DNA from: an uncultured Burkholderiales bacterium
GTDB lineage: Bacteria; Pseudomonadota; Gammaproteobacteria; Burkholderiales; Eutrophovitaceae
Direction: 5' to 3'
DNA: 64,000 nucleotides
NCBI GenBank assembly: GCA_951812315.1
Contig: CATOSA010000025.1
Coordinates: 62,001 to 126,000, forward strand
Positions 1-8,035 of this stretch are shown here, in pieces. The position numbers and the translations under genes are program-made. Each line of letters starts with the position of its first letter. Position 1 is the stretch's first letter. A model generated the notes under the pieces. That model did no database searches, was not told the origin of the DNA, and saw only the letters and a list, made by a program, of their open reading frames with translations.

Positions 1-930
1 AATACTGGTTTCGAGGCCCATCATGACGATGATCGGCCGGCAGCCAACCTGGGCGTTGACGTCCAGTCCTGCGGCGCGCGCGTCATGTACCTGTGCGCGT
101 GTTTTGCGCCAGAGATCCGGTTCGTTGTTCACTTGTAACAGCAAAATCGACAACGGCCGGCCGGACTCTTGTGCAACCATGCGCAAAACTTCGAATTCTC
201 CGGGACCGAAGTCCGAGTTCACTTCGAACACACCTCGTCCGGCACGCTTCATCGCCAATGCGAGACCTTTCATCTCTGCTTCCCGCGCCGAAAGACTGGG
301 CGTGTTACGACCGTCTCTGGTCAAATGCTTGGTTGTGCGGGAGGTCGTGAATCCGAGTGCGCCCGCACGTAGCGCTTGCTCAAGCAGTTCACCCATTGTT
401 GCAATTTCGTCGTCAGTGGGTTGGCACAGGTGGTCTGCGCCACGTTCCCCCATTGCATAGAAGCGCAGTGGCGCGTGCGGTACCTGAGCGCCGATGTCAA
501 TAGCTTTGGGCGCAGCATCGAGTACGTCAAGATACTGTGGAAACGACTCCCAGTTGAAGCTGACGCCTTCAGCAAGAACGCTACCCGGGATATCCTCCAC
601 ACCTTCCATGAGGTTAATAAGGAAGGACGCGGCGTTTGGCTTCACAGGCGCAAATCCTACGCCGCAGTTGCCGAAAATTGCCGTCGTTACACCATGCCAG
701 GAAGATGGCGTGAGATACGGGTCCCAGGTAGCCTGGCCGTCGTAGTGTGTATGAACGTCGACAAAACCGGGTGTCACCAGTAAGCCTTGCGCATCAATTT
801 CGCGCCGCGCCCGGCCGGTATCACTTTCAACTGCCGTAATCATTCCGTTGTCGACCACGACATCGGCGATGCGGGAAGGTGAACCGCTGCCATCGACGAC
901 ATTGCCGCCTCGAATAACCAGATCATGCAT
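1..930 (-). CDS. N-acyl-D-amino-acid deacylase-like amidohydrolase (partial, C-terminus beyond left edge)
   Basis: The reverse strand is open from an ATG at 930 to the window edge, giving the first 310 residues. It begins LVIRGGNVVDGSG, the typical small beta-sandwich start of amidohydrolases, followed by GFVDVHTHYDGQ with the metal-binding His-x-His at residues 59 and 61 and by FGNCGVGFAP, whose Cys at residue 88 matches the metal-ligand Cys of D-aminoacylases. This family removes N-acyl groups from D-amino acids or N-acylated amino acid derivatives in the cytoplasm; the exact substrate cannot be read from sequence. The start lies 56 bp after the stop of the upstream HtrA-like gene, so the two are probably co-transcribed. 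No lesions are visible in the part present. Confidence 0.85.
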   Translation of the reverse strand, partial: MHDLVIRGGNVVDGSGSPSRIADVVVDNGMITAVESDTGRARREIDAQGLLVTPGFVDVHTHYDGQATWDPYLTPSSWHGVTTAIFGNCGVGFAPVKPNAASFLINLMEGVEDIPGSVLAEGVSFNWESFPQYLDVLDAAPKAIDIGAQVPHAPLRFYAMGERGADHLCQPTDDEIATMGELLEQALRAGALGFTTSRTTKHLTRDGRNTPSLSAREAEMKGLALAMKRAGRGVFEVNSDFGPGEFEVLRMVAQESGRPLSILLLQVNNEPDLWRKTRAQVHDARAAGLDVNAQVGCRPIIVMMGLETSI

Positions 931-986
931 CAGATTTACGATCCTCAGAGAGTGGAAGAATCAAAGGGAGAACAAGTTGAAGTCAT

Positions 987-1961
987 TCAGTGAAGCGGCG
1001 GCTTCCTGAGAAAGTCGTTGCGATCGGCTGATCGTATTTCAAAGCGCAATACGTCGCCTTCGCGGGCGACCGTAAGCGGGATGACTGTTCCGGCAGGACC
1101 AAGCTGCCATGCTGTTCGAAACAAACCGGCCAGTGAAGTAATACGCTTGCCAGCAACCTCCAGGACAAGGTCGCCCTGCTTGATGCCGGCGGTTGCTGCC
1201 GGGCCGCCTTCAGCGAGACCCCCAACCACAAGGTTTTTTTCCGACTCGCTCGTGTACATTCCCAGCCATGGTCGAGGTTGGGCGCCTGATCTCCCGGTAT
1301 TCAGCATGTCATCCAGTATCGGGTCGAGCAAGTCGATCGGTACCATCATGTTGCCCTGAACTGTCTGGCCGTCGACGGCTTCTTGCACCAAAAGCGAGCC
1401 AATGCCAAGCAAACGACCATTTTCTCCGACAAGTGCAGTGCCGCCCCACTGCGGATGCGCCGGTGCCGTGAACAGGGCTTCGTCGAGAACGTATTCCCAG
1501 TAGCCGGCAAACTCCCGCTTGTCGATCAGTTTAGCCTTCAACGCGTGCGGACGTCCGCCTTGCCCGATGACAAATACGTCGTCGCCCGGTTCGCATGACG
1601 CTGCGGTGCCGCGCACGAATGCCGGTACGTCGAGCTTTCCCAATGGCTGAATCAACCCCAATCCCGTTGTCTGGTCGTATGCGAGCGGATAACCGGAGAC
1701 GACATCGCCGTGATTGGTCGTCAGCCACACAGTTTCAGCTTCTGTGATCAAGTAACCAATTGTCAGAATGAGTCCATCGGAGCGTATGACGACACCATTT
1801 CCTATACGCTCGGTACCGAGTATTGATGCGGTGAACGCGTCTTCGGGTATTTCAGCACGAACAGTCACGACGGCATCGAGCACTGCGTTAAGCTCGAAAT
1901 TCACGTCGTCCGTATTAGGTTGCAGACTCTCGGGAAACGACCATTCTTCGACGTCGGACAT
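987..1961 (-). CDS. S1C (HtrA/Deg-like) PDZ protein with degenerate catalytic triad
   Basis: About 324 residues from the ATG at 1961; a GTG at 2012 would add 17 residues, but neither start has a strong ribosome site. The fold is HtrA-like: a chymotrypsin-type domain, then a C-terminal PDZ domain beginning at WLGMYTSE and containing the GIKQGDLVLEVAGK carboxylate-binding-loop region. All three catalytic positions appear replaced. The usual TNxHVV segment reads TIGYLI (His to Tyr), the TDLAVL segment reads TGLGLI (Asp to Gly), and the GNSGGPLV segment reads QWGGTALV (Ser to Gly). I infer a non-proteolytic peptide-binding or chaperone-like protein. No signal peptide is visible, so it is probably cytoplasmic. 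It precedes the amidohydrolase in the same direction. Confidence 0.75.
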   Translation of the reverse strand: MSDVEEWSFPESLQPNTDDVNFELNAVLDAVVTVRAEIPEDAFTASILGTERIGNGVVIRSDGLILTIGYLITEAETVWLTTNHGDVVSGYPLAYDQTTGLGLIQPLGKLDVPAFVRGTAASCEPGDDVFVIGQGGRPHALKAKLIDKREFAGYWEYVLDEALFTAPAHPQWGGTALVGENGRLLGIGSLLVQEAVDGQTVQGNMMVPIDLLDPILDDMLNTGRSGAQPRPWLGMYTSESEKNLVVGGLAEGGPAATAGIKQGDLVLEVAGKRITSLAGLFRTAWQLGPAGTVIPLTVAREGDVLRFEIRSADRNDFLRKPPLH

Positions 1962-2012
1962 ATGTGCGGATCCAATCGGTTTGTACAGCACATGCCAAGA
2001 ATGCGCCGTCAC

Positions 2013-3163
2013 GAGTTATTGAAATTTTACGCTATTGTATCCGCGTGCTTCCATACCGGGCGGTTGGCATTGCGACGCTAATGCAGCAGGACGATATGGG
2101 TTCGCCGAGGGAGTACTGTGGCCAGAAAATTTCGCGAACGATGCGTGTCGCGTTTGCTCGGACGAATATCGTATTTCGCGCAAGTATTGCTGTGCCTGAA
2201 GACAGTGCACGCAATAAAAACGGCGCCCTCAATAAAACGGTACCCGCAATTTGGAAGGGCCCACGAAGCATTCACTTCGTGGGCCCCCCTCCCTGCCGCT
2301 CTTGAAGGCGGCTTCTCTCCCCCCCCCTTCGCGGGTAATCTTGAATTCGGAAGTCGCAGCTTAAGCGGCTTTTGCTCTCGCGTCCAGATGAACGCGCTGA
2401 ACCGACGCGAATTCATTGTTGACAAATCGCGTACTGTGGCAGTCAGAAATTCGACGTGGCAATCTGTGATCAATGCCGCAGCTTGTGTGGGGTGCAATGG
2501 GGTAAGGCGTGTTCATGGTGTGCGCCAGCACAATCTGTTGACCTTGGTGCGATGCATGATAATGGTGCTTGATATTGCGCAGGTTGATATGGATTTGAGG
2601 CGACTAACATCTACTCGGCGATAGTGACGGGTAGTCACGCAATTCAGGAAGTGAAAGAGTTGCAGCGTTCGTCGGCAGGCAGCGCGCATCATCGGGTCAC
2701 TAAGTCCTTGGCATTGAATAGCATATTCGTACAACCGGAATCATTTGCATTGGTCGCGCGTTAATTGCTTGTAGAGCGTCGACGCAGCAAGGGTAAGAAT
2801 ATTTCCAGATATCGTAGGATTAAGGTTCAACGTTGCACAGCACCAGATCACTGCAGTTTCCAGCATGAAATGCGCAATAACCTGATCTCAGTCCACGCCT
2901 TCGGGCGCGATATTGCGCTTGTTATTTAGCCTGGGAACGGCCAATTTCGATGTGGTGGGTTGCGTAGCAGTGAAATAGTGAAACCGGTCCGGCCGTTATC
3001 TGCCGGCAAGTGACGTGGCAGAAAAACCAGGGTGGCCTGGCTTGCGTTAGTCTCTCGGTTCTGCGGATTCGCTATTCAGCGTTCATCACTGGTTGCCGTG
3101 CCTCGCTTGCACGAGCATATCGTCGACGCAGGGCGCGTCTGCCAATTCACCAGTGCATCAGTG
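2013..3163. other. intergenic region without a supported gene
   Basis: About 1.15 kb in which open frames on both strands have no recognisable domains, biased composition and no ribosome sites. It holds the perfect hairpin at 2257-2286 and a C-rich tract near 2321-2329. It could be decayed coding sequence, but I see no family similarity. Confidence 0.5.
2257..2286. other. perfect 12-bp inverted repeat
   Basis: GGGCCCACGAAG at 2257-2268 and its exact reverse complement CTTCGTGGGCCC at 2275-2286 surround a 6-nt loop. Neither strand has a T-run after the stem, so this is a stable hairpin rather than a standard intrinsic terminator. Confidence 0.6.
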
Positions 3164-3817
3164 TCAGTGCCCCGGACCGTCGACCGATACCAGGCCATTG
3201 CGTACCGCATACTTCACCAGATCAGTGGTGCTATCCAGGGCGAGCTTGGTCATCATGTTCTTTTTATGCGTGCTGACTGTTTTGGCACTCAGGTTCAGTC
3301 GAGACGCGATCTCGCTCGTGCTGTTGCCACTGACGATCAATCTGAACACTTCGTATTCGCGCGGTGAAAGATCGTCGTGCGTCATTTCCATACGATCGCG
3401 GCGGAGATTCTGGGCAAGTGTAGCGGCCACTCTCGGGTTGACATACGTGCCGCCTTTGGCAACGGTTCGAATTGCAGTGCCAACCTCGTCAGGCGATGTT
3501 GATTTGTTCAGAAATGCCGCTGCACCCGCCTTCATTGCGCGCACTGCGAATTGTTTTTCCGGCATTCGCGTATAAATCACTACGCCGATTTTCGGCCAGC
3601 TCGATTGAATTTCTGACAGTAGGTCGATGCCACTGCGGCCCGGCAAACCGATGTCGAGTACGACTACATCCTGTTTGCCCTGTTCCAGAGCAACGATCGC
3701 CTCGGCGAACGTGCCCGCTTCGGCGACGATCCGGATATCCTCGCAATCTTGTACCAGCAGCCGAAATCCGGCCCTGAGCAAAGGGTGGCCGTCAATGAGC
3801 AGTACTCTGATCATCAT
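3164..3817 (-). CDS. NarL/FixJ-type response regulator (REC-LuxR HTH)
   Basis: About 217 residues. The receiver domain starts IRVLLIDGHPLLRAG and has the phospho-acceptor Asp in VVVLDIGLPG and the conserved Lys in FLNKS. The C-terminal LuxR helix-turn-helix reads LSPREYEVFRLIVSG...SEIASRLNLSAKTVSTH. An open frame continues further upstream, but I chose the double ATG at 3817/3814 because it follows the TAG of the histidine kinase gene by one base and has AGG just upstream, a typical translationally coupled arrangement. The protein is the transcription-factor output of the adjacent NarX-like kinase. Its target genes are unknown. Confidence 0.93.
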   Translation of the reverse strand: MMIRVLLIDGHPLLRAGFRLLVQDCEDIRIVAEAGTFAEAIVALEQGKQDVVVLDIGLPGRSGIDLLSEIQSSWPKIGVVIYTRMPEKQFAVRAMKAGAAAFLNKSTSPDEVGTAIRTVAKGGTYVNPRVAATLAQNLRRDRMEMTHDDLSPREYEVFRLIVSGNSTSEIASRLNLSAKTVSTHKKNMMTKLALDSTTDLVKYAVRNGLVSVDGPGH

Positions 3818-3818
3818 C

Positions 3819-4904
3819 CTATGCCTCGAGAGCGTCCGCCACATTTTCTGCGAACACATCGCCCCGTTGGGATGACGGTGGCACCTTCACGACAATTCTA
3901 GAGCCGTTCACGCCGGTTTCAACTGAGAGTTCTCCGTTCACCGCTGCTATCCGCTGGCGCATGCCGAGCAGCCCGTAGCCGCCTCCGCGTTTTTGACGGT
4001 TGCGCTTTGCGAAACCACGGCCGTCATCGCTCACTTCCAGTACGGTCTCGAGCCCTGTTTGAACAAGAGATACGCAGGCGTTGCTTGCATGTGCATGTTT
4101 GGCGATGTTGGTCAGCGCCTCCTGCGACGTTCGATAGAGAGCAAGCTCTACTTTTCTGTTGAGCTTTTTGTTTCCGATATCAAGATTGCAAACCGTTGCA
4201 ATGCCGTGTGTCGTTTCGAACTCTGTAGCCAGGACTTCCAGTGCGCCACCGAGCCCGAAATGATCGAGCATTTGTGGCCAAAGGTTCCTGATCACTCGGT
4301 CCACCGAAATATTTGCCTTGTCAGCCAGTTCCACCAGGTCACTGGCGCCGGCGCCAGCGAGGCTGGCCAACCGGACAAGGCCGTTTCTAAGTGCGGTCAG
4401 GATGGCGCCGAGGTCATCGTGCAAATCCCTTGCAATGCGGCTGCGTTCTGTTTCCTGAATTTCGTGCAGGTGTTGAACCAGTGACTCGATCCGTTCGCGT
4501 CCGGCGCGCACATGCGCTTGCGCGCGCTTTTGTTCGGAGAGATCGATTACTGTGCACACCGCGACCTTGACGGGTCCGGATTCAGGCAGTGGCGTTGACA
4601 CGAGCATAACCGGCAGTACTTTTCCGTCCGGCTGGTTGAGTGTTGTTTCCAGGCTTTCGGCACGGGTCAGGGCGAGTTCTTCATTGGTACCGCTTACCTT
4701 CTCAAACAATGTTGCCAGTCGCATGCCCAAAAGATGGTCGCCGGTTTCGCCTTCTGCAGGAAAGCCTGCCATTGTCCTGAAAGCGGGGTTTGCCATGCGC
4801 ACCTGGCCGTGTTCATCAATGACAAGCAAGCCGATCGACAATGAGGAGATGATGTCGCTCAGGTAATTGACCGAGTGTGTGACGCTATCGAGTCGATCGG
4901 TCAT
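3819..4904 (-). CDS. PAS-containing NarX-type sensor histidine kinase (HisKA_3)
   Basis: 361 residues. Residues about 15-125 form a PAS domain (SIGLLVIDEHGQVRMANPAF). A dimerisation/phospho-acceptor helix follows with ERSRIARDLHDDLGA, where the His of LHDDLG is the expected phosphorylation site, then a GHKL ATPase domain (TSQEALTNIAKHA, DDGRGF, GYGLLGMRQRI). There is no transmembrane segment in this frame, so the kinase is soluble. Its ATG overlaps the stop of the upstream two-helix membrane protein in an ATGA arrangement, so membrane anchoring may come from that separate protein. The downstream response regulator is its likely partner. Confidence 0.92.
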   Translation of the reverse strand: MTDRLDSVTHSVNYLSDIISSLSIGLLVIDEHGQVRMANPAFRTMAGFPAEGETGDHLLGMRLATLFEKVSGTNEELALTRAESLETTLNQPDGKVLPVMLVSTPLPESGPVKVAVCTVIDLSEQKRAQAHVRAGRERIESLVQHLHEIQETERSRIARDLHDDLGAILTALRNGLVRLASLAGAGASDLVELADKANISVDRVIRNLWPQMLDHFGLGGALEVLATEFETTHGIATVCNLDIGNKKLNRKVELALYRTSQEALTNIAKHAHASNACVSLVQTGLETVLEVSDDGRGFAKRNRQKRGGGYGLLGMRQRIAAVNGELSVETGVNGSRIVVKVPPSSQRGDVFAENVADALEA

Positions 4905-5416
4905 CTGTCGAAAGGTGCTGGCGATACTGCTGATTTCTGCGCTATCGGTTGTAAGAACGGTTTCAGTGGGTGCGTCGCGATCCGTGTCGGATTGTGGCTT
5001 GTCGCCGGGCCCCGCAGGCGGGTTCGCATCCGACTGTACAGTTGCGACGAAACCGGGGCGGCGAGCAATGCGCTAACTGTGATCATTACAAACAGCGTCA
5101 CCAGCGTGGTTAGCGAACGCAAATTCTCGTTGACCACAATCAAAATGGTCAGAAGCGCTGTCCAGATGAATAGAATCGTTGTGCCGAGGATATGCAAGCG
5201 GGTCGAGAACGCCGGGTAGGCGTGCCCGCGTTCAGGTCTCATGTACGGTCGCGACCATCCGAAGTGTGCATGTTTGCGTTGTACTGTGAGTCTTGTGTCT
5301 AGTTCGGCATCCACGGTCTTGCTGTCCCGGCCAAATTCAAAAGCGGCATGTTCGTCGGCACTTAATCCGATATTGTTGATACGTGTGAAGATTTTGCGAC
5401 CATGCGGCAGCGACAT
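4901..5416 (-). CDS. small membrane protein coupled to the sensor kinase
   Basis: 171 residues of unknown family. The first 70 residues are hydrophilic. Two hydrophobic helices follow (about residues 72-95, ILGTTILFIWTALLTILIVV, and 101-120, TLVTLFVMITVSALLAA), then a basic proline-rich tail. The stop overlaps the kinase ATG by four bases in another frame, indicating translational coupling. It could be a stand-alone membrane anchor or signal-input subunit, or the original N-terminal part of the kinase separated by a frameshift. The ATGA overlap favours two genes. Confidence 0.6.
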   Translation of the reverse strand: MSLPHGRKIFTRINNIGLSADEHAAFEFGRDSKTVDAELDTRLTVQRKHAHFGWSRPYMRPERGHAYPAFSTRLHILGTTILFIWTALLTILIVVNENLRSLTTLVTLFVMITVSALLAAPVSSQLYSRMRTRLRGPATSHNPTRIATHPLKPFLQPIAQKSAVSPAPFDR

Positions 5417-5803
5417 TGGTTCGCTCTTCCCTTGTGCGGATACATGTCAGCGTAAATCGGGCCTGCAACGCGTGCAGGCTTGGCAAAGTTCAGTCAGTGC
5501 GGTTCAAATACTTGAATTACGGCAATTGCTGTGCGCGGAAACGCGGCCGACCGACAACTGATAGGCACGGTATGAATCGATCTCCGCGCTCATAGGGGCC
5601 AATGATGTCTGCGAGCGGCACACAAAATGGCTACGACTCTTCAGAATCGTCATACATCACGGCGGCCCGTTCTCATTTTGTTTCGCTAAACGCAACAATA
5701 CGTTTGACCTCGGAAAAATCTGAGTGAGAGCCTTCCGATGATCCGACGGACCTTGTCGGAACGTTCCTATATGGCTGAAAAATAGAGATATTTAATGAGC
5801 CAT
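5417..5803. other. divergent intergenic region
   Basis: Lies between the leftward two-component operon and the rightward Pil-Chp cluster. It should hold the promoters of both, but apart from the sigma-54-like element at 5804 and a short GCCTGCA/TGCAGGC hairpin near 5460 nothing specific is recognised. Confidence 0.5.
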
Positions 5804-5818
5804 TGGCATGCTACCTGC
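5804..5818 (+). promoter_or_regulatory. sigma-54 (RpoN) -24/-12 promoter candidate
   Basis: TGGCATGCTACCTGC matches the RpoN consensus TGGCAYR-N4-YTGC. The two invariant dinucleotides GG and GC are separated by the required spacing (12 bp from G to G). It ends 36 bp before the ATG of the first pil gene. RpoN drives type IV pilus genes in many Gammaproteobacteria. An enhancer-binding protein site was not found. Confidence 0.6.
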
Positions 5819-5854
5819 GACTTGTGGATTCAATAGGAACATGGGGAGCGGCTT

Positions 5855-6760
5855 ATGGCAGCAGAAAAGAGTTCAAACGACTCCGATAGCGGTGACTGCT
5901 TTGCAGTAGCCACAGTCGGATTCGAGGCGAAAGAGCGCTTGTTGTTGCGCAACATTTTGCGCATTTCCGAACAACACCCTCTCGCATTTCGCCCATATCA
6001 GCAAAAACGCGATGGTCAGCCGGCAATTGTCATCGTCAACGGTGACAACGCCGACGCGGTGACACAATGGGGCAAACTTGAACAAGAGCGGGCGTCGGAT
6101 GCCTCTCCATTGTCGGCCATCTTTCTGGCACGAGGGAATCCACCGGCAGGCGCAATGTATTCGCTCGGCCGGCCGTTTATTGCCACCCGGTTGTTTGCGT
6201 TACTCGAGCGAGTCGTGACCGAGCGGCATGGCTATCAGCCCGACCTGGCGTTGACTACAGATGGAATGTTGTTGCTGACGAATTCCAGTGATTCGCACTC
6301 GGTCAATCCATCTCCCTCTGACGTCGGAAAAGCGGCCGGTGCCACGCGGGCCGTCGATGCTGATTACTCAGAGTCAGAAAACCGCCGTTGTGCGCTGATA
6401 ATTGACGACAGTCTTCCGGTTCGCGTGCAACTCAAAAAACCATTGGAGAAAGCGTTCGATCAAGTCGACGTTGCCGAAAGTGGTGAAGAAGCGCTCGAAT
6501 TGCTCGCTCAGCGTCACTACGAACTGGTACTTCTCGACGTAATTCTTCCGGGAATTGACGGGTATGAAACGTGCAAGCGCATCAAGAATGACCCGCGCCA
6601 CGTTGATACGCCCGTGGTAATGCTTACCAGCAATTCGTCTCCGGCCGACCAGGTAAAAGGCAAGCTCGCCGGGTGCGAGACCTATCTGATCAAGCCGGTA
6701 AAAGCTTCGGTTTTCGAAACAGTGATGTATGGATTGGTGGGGTCGCGCGCTGCCGCTTGA
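5855..6760 (+). CDS. pilG: PilG-like response regulator with extra N-terminal domain
   Basis: 301 residues. Residues 175-300 are a CheY-like receiver: CALIIDDSLPVR acidic pocket, phospho-acceptor Asp in LVLLDVILPGIDGYE, Thr in MLTSN and Lys in YLIKPV. Residues 1-150 form a separate domain without recognisable motifs, so the protein is more than twice the length of Pseudomonas PilG (about 135 residues). It is first in the cluster, with GGGGAG just upstream of the ATG. By position it should be the receiver phosphorylated by ChpA that promotes pilus extension; this role is inferred from the Pil-Chp pathway. The extended N-terminus may be a protein-interaction module. Confidence 0.75.
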   Translation: MAAEKSSNDSDSGDCFAVATVGFEAKERLLLRNILRISEQHPLAFRPYQQKRDGQPAIVIVNGDNADAVTQWGKLEQERASDASPLSAIFLARGNPPAGAMYSLGRPFIATRLFALLERVVTERHGYQPDLALTTDGMLLLTNSSDSHSVNPSPSDVGKAAGATRAVDADYSESENRRCALIIDDSLPVRVQLKKPLEKAFDQVDVAESGEEALELLAQRHYELVLLDVILPGIDGYETCKRIKNDPRHVDTPVVMLTSNSSPADQVKGKLAGCETYLIKPVKASVFETVMYGLVGSRAAA

Positions 6761-6844
6761 TTTGTTCGATGGCATGCGCACTGCCTGCTTTGTAATTGCC
6801 TTTTTGTTGTTCGCATTATGTGCTGAAGGAACCGGAGTTCTGAG

Positions 6845-7210
6845 ATGGCTGCAAAAAAAATCCTGGTGGTCGATGACAGTGCAACTGGCCTGAAGAATAT
6901 GGAACAGATTGTCGCTGGCGCCGGCCATATTGTGATTTCCGCCAGCGGCGGAGCAGAAGCGCTTGCCAAGGCAAAGTCCGAGAAGCCGGATCTCATCTTC
7001 CTCGATATCGTCATGCCTGACCTGGACGGGTATGCCACCGTTCGTGCGCTGCAATCTGACAAGTCAACGAAGGGTATTCCGGTTGTTTTCGTAAGTAGCA
7101 AGGGTCAGCAGGCCGACAGAGTCTGGGCGCAGATGCAGGGCGGGTCGGATCTGGTCGTCAAACCGTTCACCAAGGCGCAGATTGTCAAACAGCTCAAGAG
7201 GGCAGCGTGA
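6845..7210 (+). CDS. pilH: PilH-like single-domain response regulator
   Basis: 121 residues, a stand-alone CheY-like receiver. KKILVVDDSATGL carries the acidic pair, LIFLDIVMPDLDGY the phospho-acceptor Asp, VVFVSSKGQQADRVWAQ resembles the PilH signature STKxQxxDRxWG, and VVKPF has the conserved Lys. In the Pil-Chp pathway PilH is the second receiver, associated with pilus retraction or acting as a phosphate sink. GGAACCGGAG lies before the ATG. It stands between the PilG-like and CheW-like genes. Confidence 0.85.
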   Translation: MAAKKILVVDDSATGLKNMEQIVAGAGHIVISASGGAEALAKAKSEKPDLIFLDIVMPDLDGYATVRALQSDKSTKGIPVVFVSSKGQQADRVWAQMQGGSDLVVKPFTKAQIVKQLKRAA

Positions 7211-7247
7211 TCGTTCGGCAGGATAAAGTCTATGGGTCTGTTCAGGC

Positions 7248-7868
7248 ATGAAGTCGTACATGCTTGCAACAGCAGCCGAGATCGATATGACTGCAACCCG
7301 GGACGATGTTGCCCGCAACTGGATGAGCCCGGTGGAAGCGCTGACCCGTTTTGCGCCAACTGAACGGATCACGTTCGACGAGGCAAGCAAGCCGGCAGAA
7401 AGCGAAGTCCGCTATGCCATCCGTGTTGGCGATTTCGGCCTGTTGATTGGGGCGCGCGTGCCGACAGAATTCGTTCTGCCCGTGCCGGTCTCGCGACTAC
7501 CAAATACACCGCAATGGTTCGCCGGGTTGATCAACCTGCGCGGAGGAATAGTGCCGGTATTCGATATTGAGTCAATGATTGTTACAGACGAGGAGGCGGC
7601 GCAGCGCTCGGTGCCGGCCGGTCGCTTGCTGTTTCTGGTGCTCGATCGTGGCGAGCACTCTGCTGCCCTCAAGATTCACGGTTTTCCGCAGGCGTTGAGT
7701 GGTCTTAAGCCACTCGATGAGATGCCATCGGTTCCGGCTCCGCTGGACGATTGCGTCAGCAGCGCAATGGTCGAGAACGGTTCAGTGTGGTTCGAATTTG
7801 ATCATCTACGCTTGTTCGACCTGTTTTCGGCGCGTTTGGCAAAGTCCGACAAAGCGAGCGTCCGGTGA
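7248..7868 (+). CDS. pilI: PilI-like CheW adaptor
   Basis: 206 residues. A CheW domain spans about residues 55-195, with RYAIRVGDFGLLIGA, NTPQWFAGLINLRGGIVPVFD (the conserved N-L-R-G element) and a C-terminal FDLFSARL. It should couple the PilJ receptor to the ChpA kinase at the inner membrane pole. The start is uncertain: ATGs exist at 7248 and 7287, and an ATG at 7232 with a better upstream AGGATAAAG lies in another frame. The order PilG-PilH-PilI-PilJ-ChpA matches known clusters. Confidence 0.8.
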   Translation: MKSYMLATAAEIDMTATRDDVARNWMSPVEALTRFAPTERITFDEASKPAESEVRYAIRVGDFGLLIGARVPTEFVLPVPVSRLPNTPQWFAGLINLRGGIVPVFDIESMIVTDEEAAQRSVPAGRLLFLVLDRGEHSAALKIHGFPQALSGLKPLDEMPSVPAPLDDCVSSAMVENGSVWFEFDHLRLFDLFSARLAKSDKASVR

Positions 7869-8035
7869 TTCAACAGACACGTTTCCGGTGTTTTGCGCGC
7901 GGACTTCGTGTCTGCAGCACGTAGGGCCGTGCTTGCTGTGCGTGAATCCGGGATCCGACTGCGGTTTCCATGGCAGCGCGGAACTGACAGCTTTCCGCGA
8001 TCCGCTTGTCTGGATATTTCGCCGAGGAGAGGGTG

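Noticed and set aside
2118..2624. 168-codon frame on the plus strand in the 2-3 kb gap
   Set aside because: Composition is irregular, it crosses the perfect hairpin and a C-tract, and no domain is visible.
5460..5545. tRNA-like sequence with GGTTCAAATAC
   Set aside because: No acceptor stem or D-arm pairs with it; it does not fold as a tRNA.
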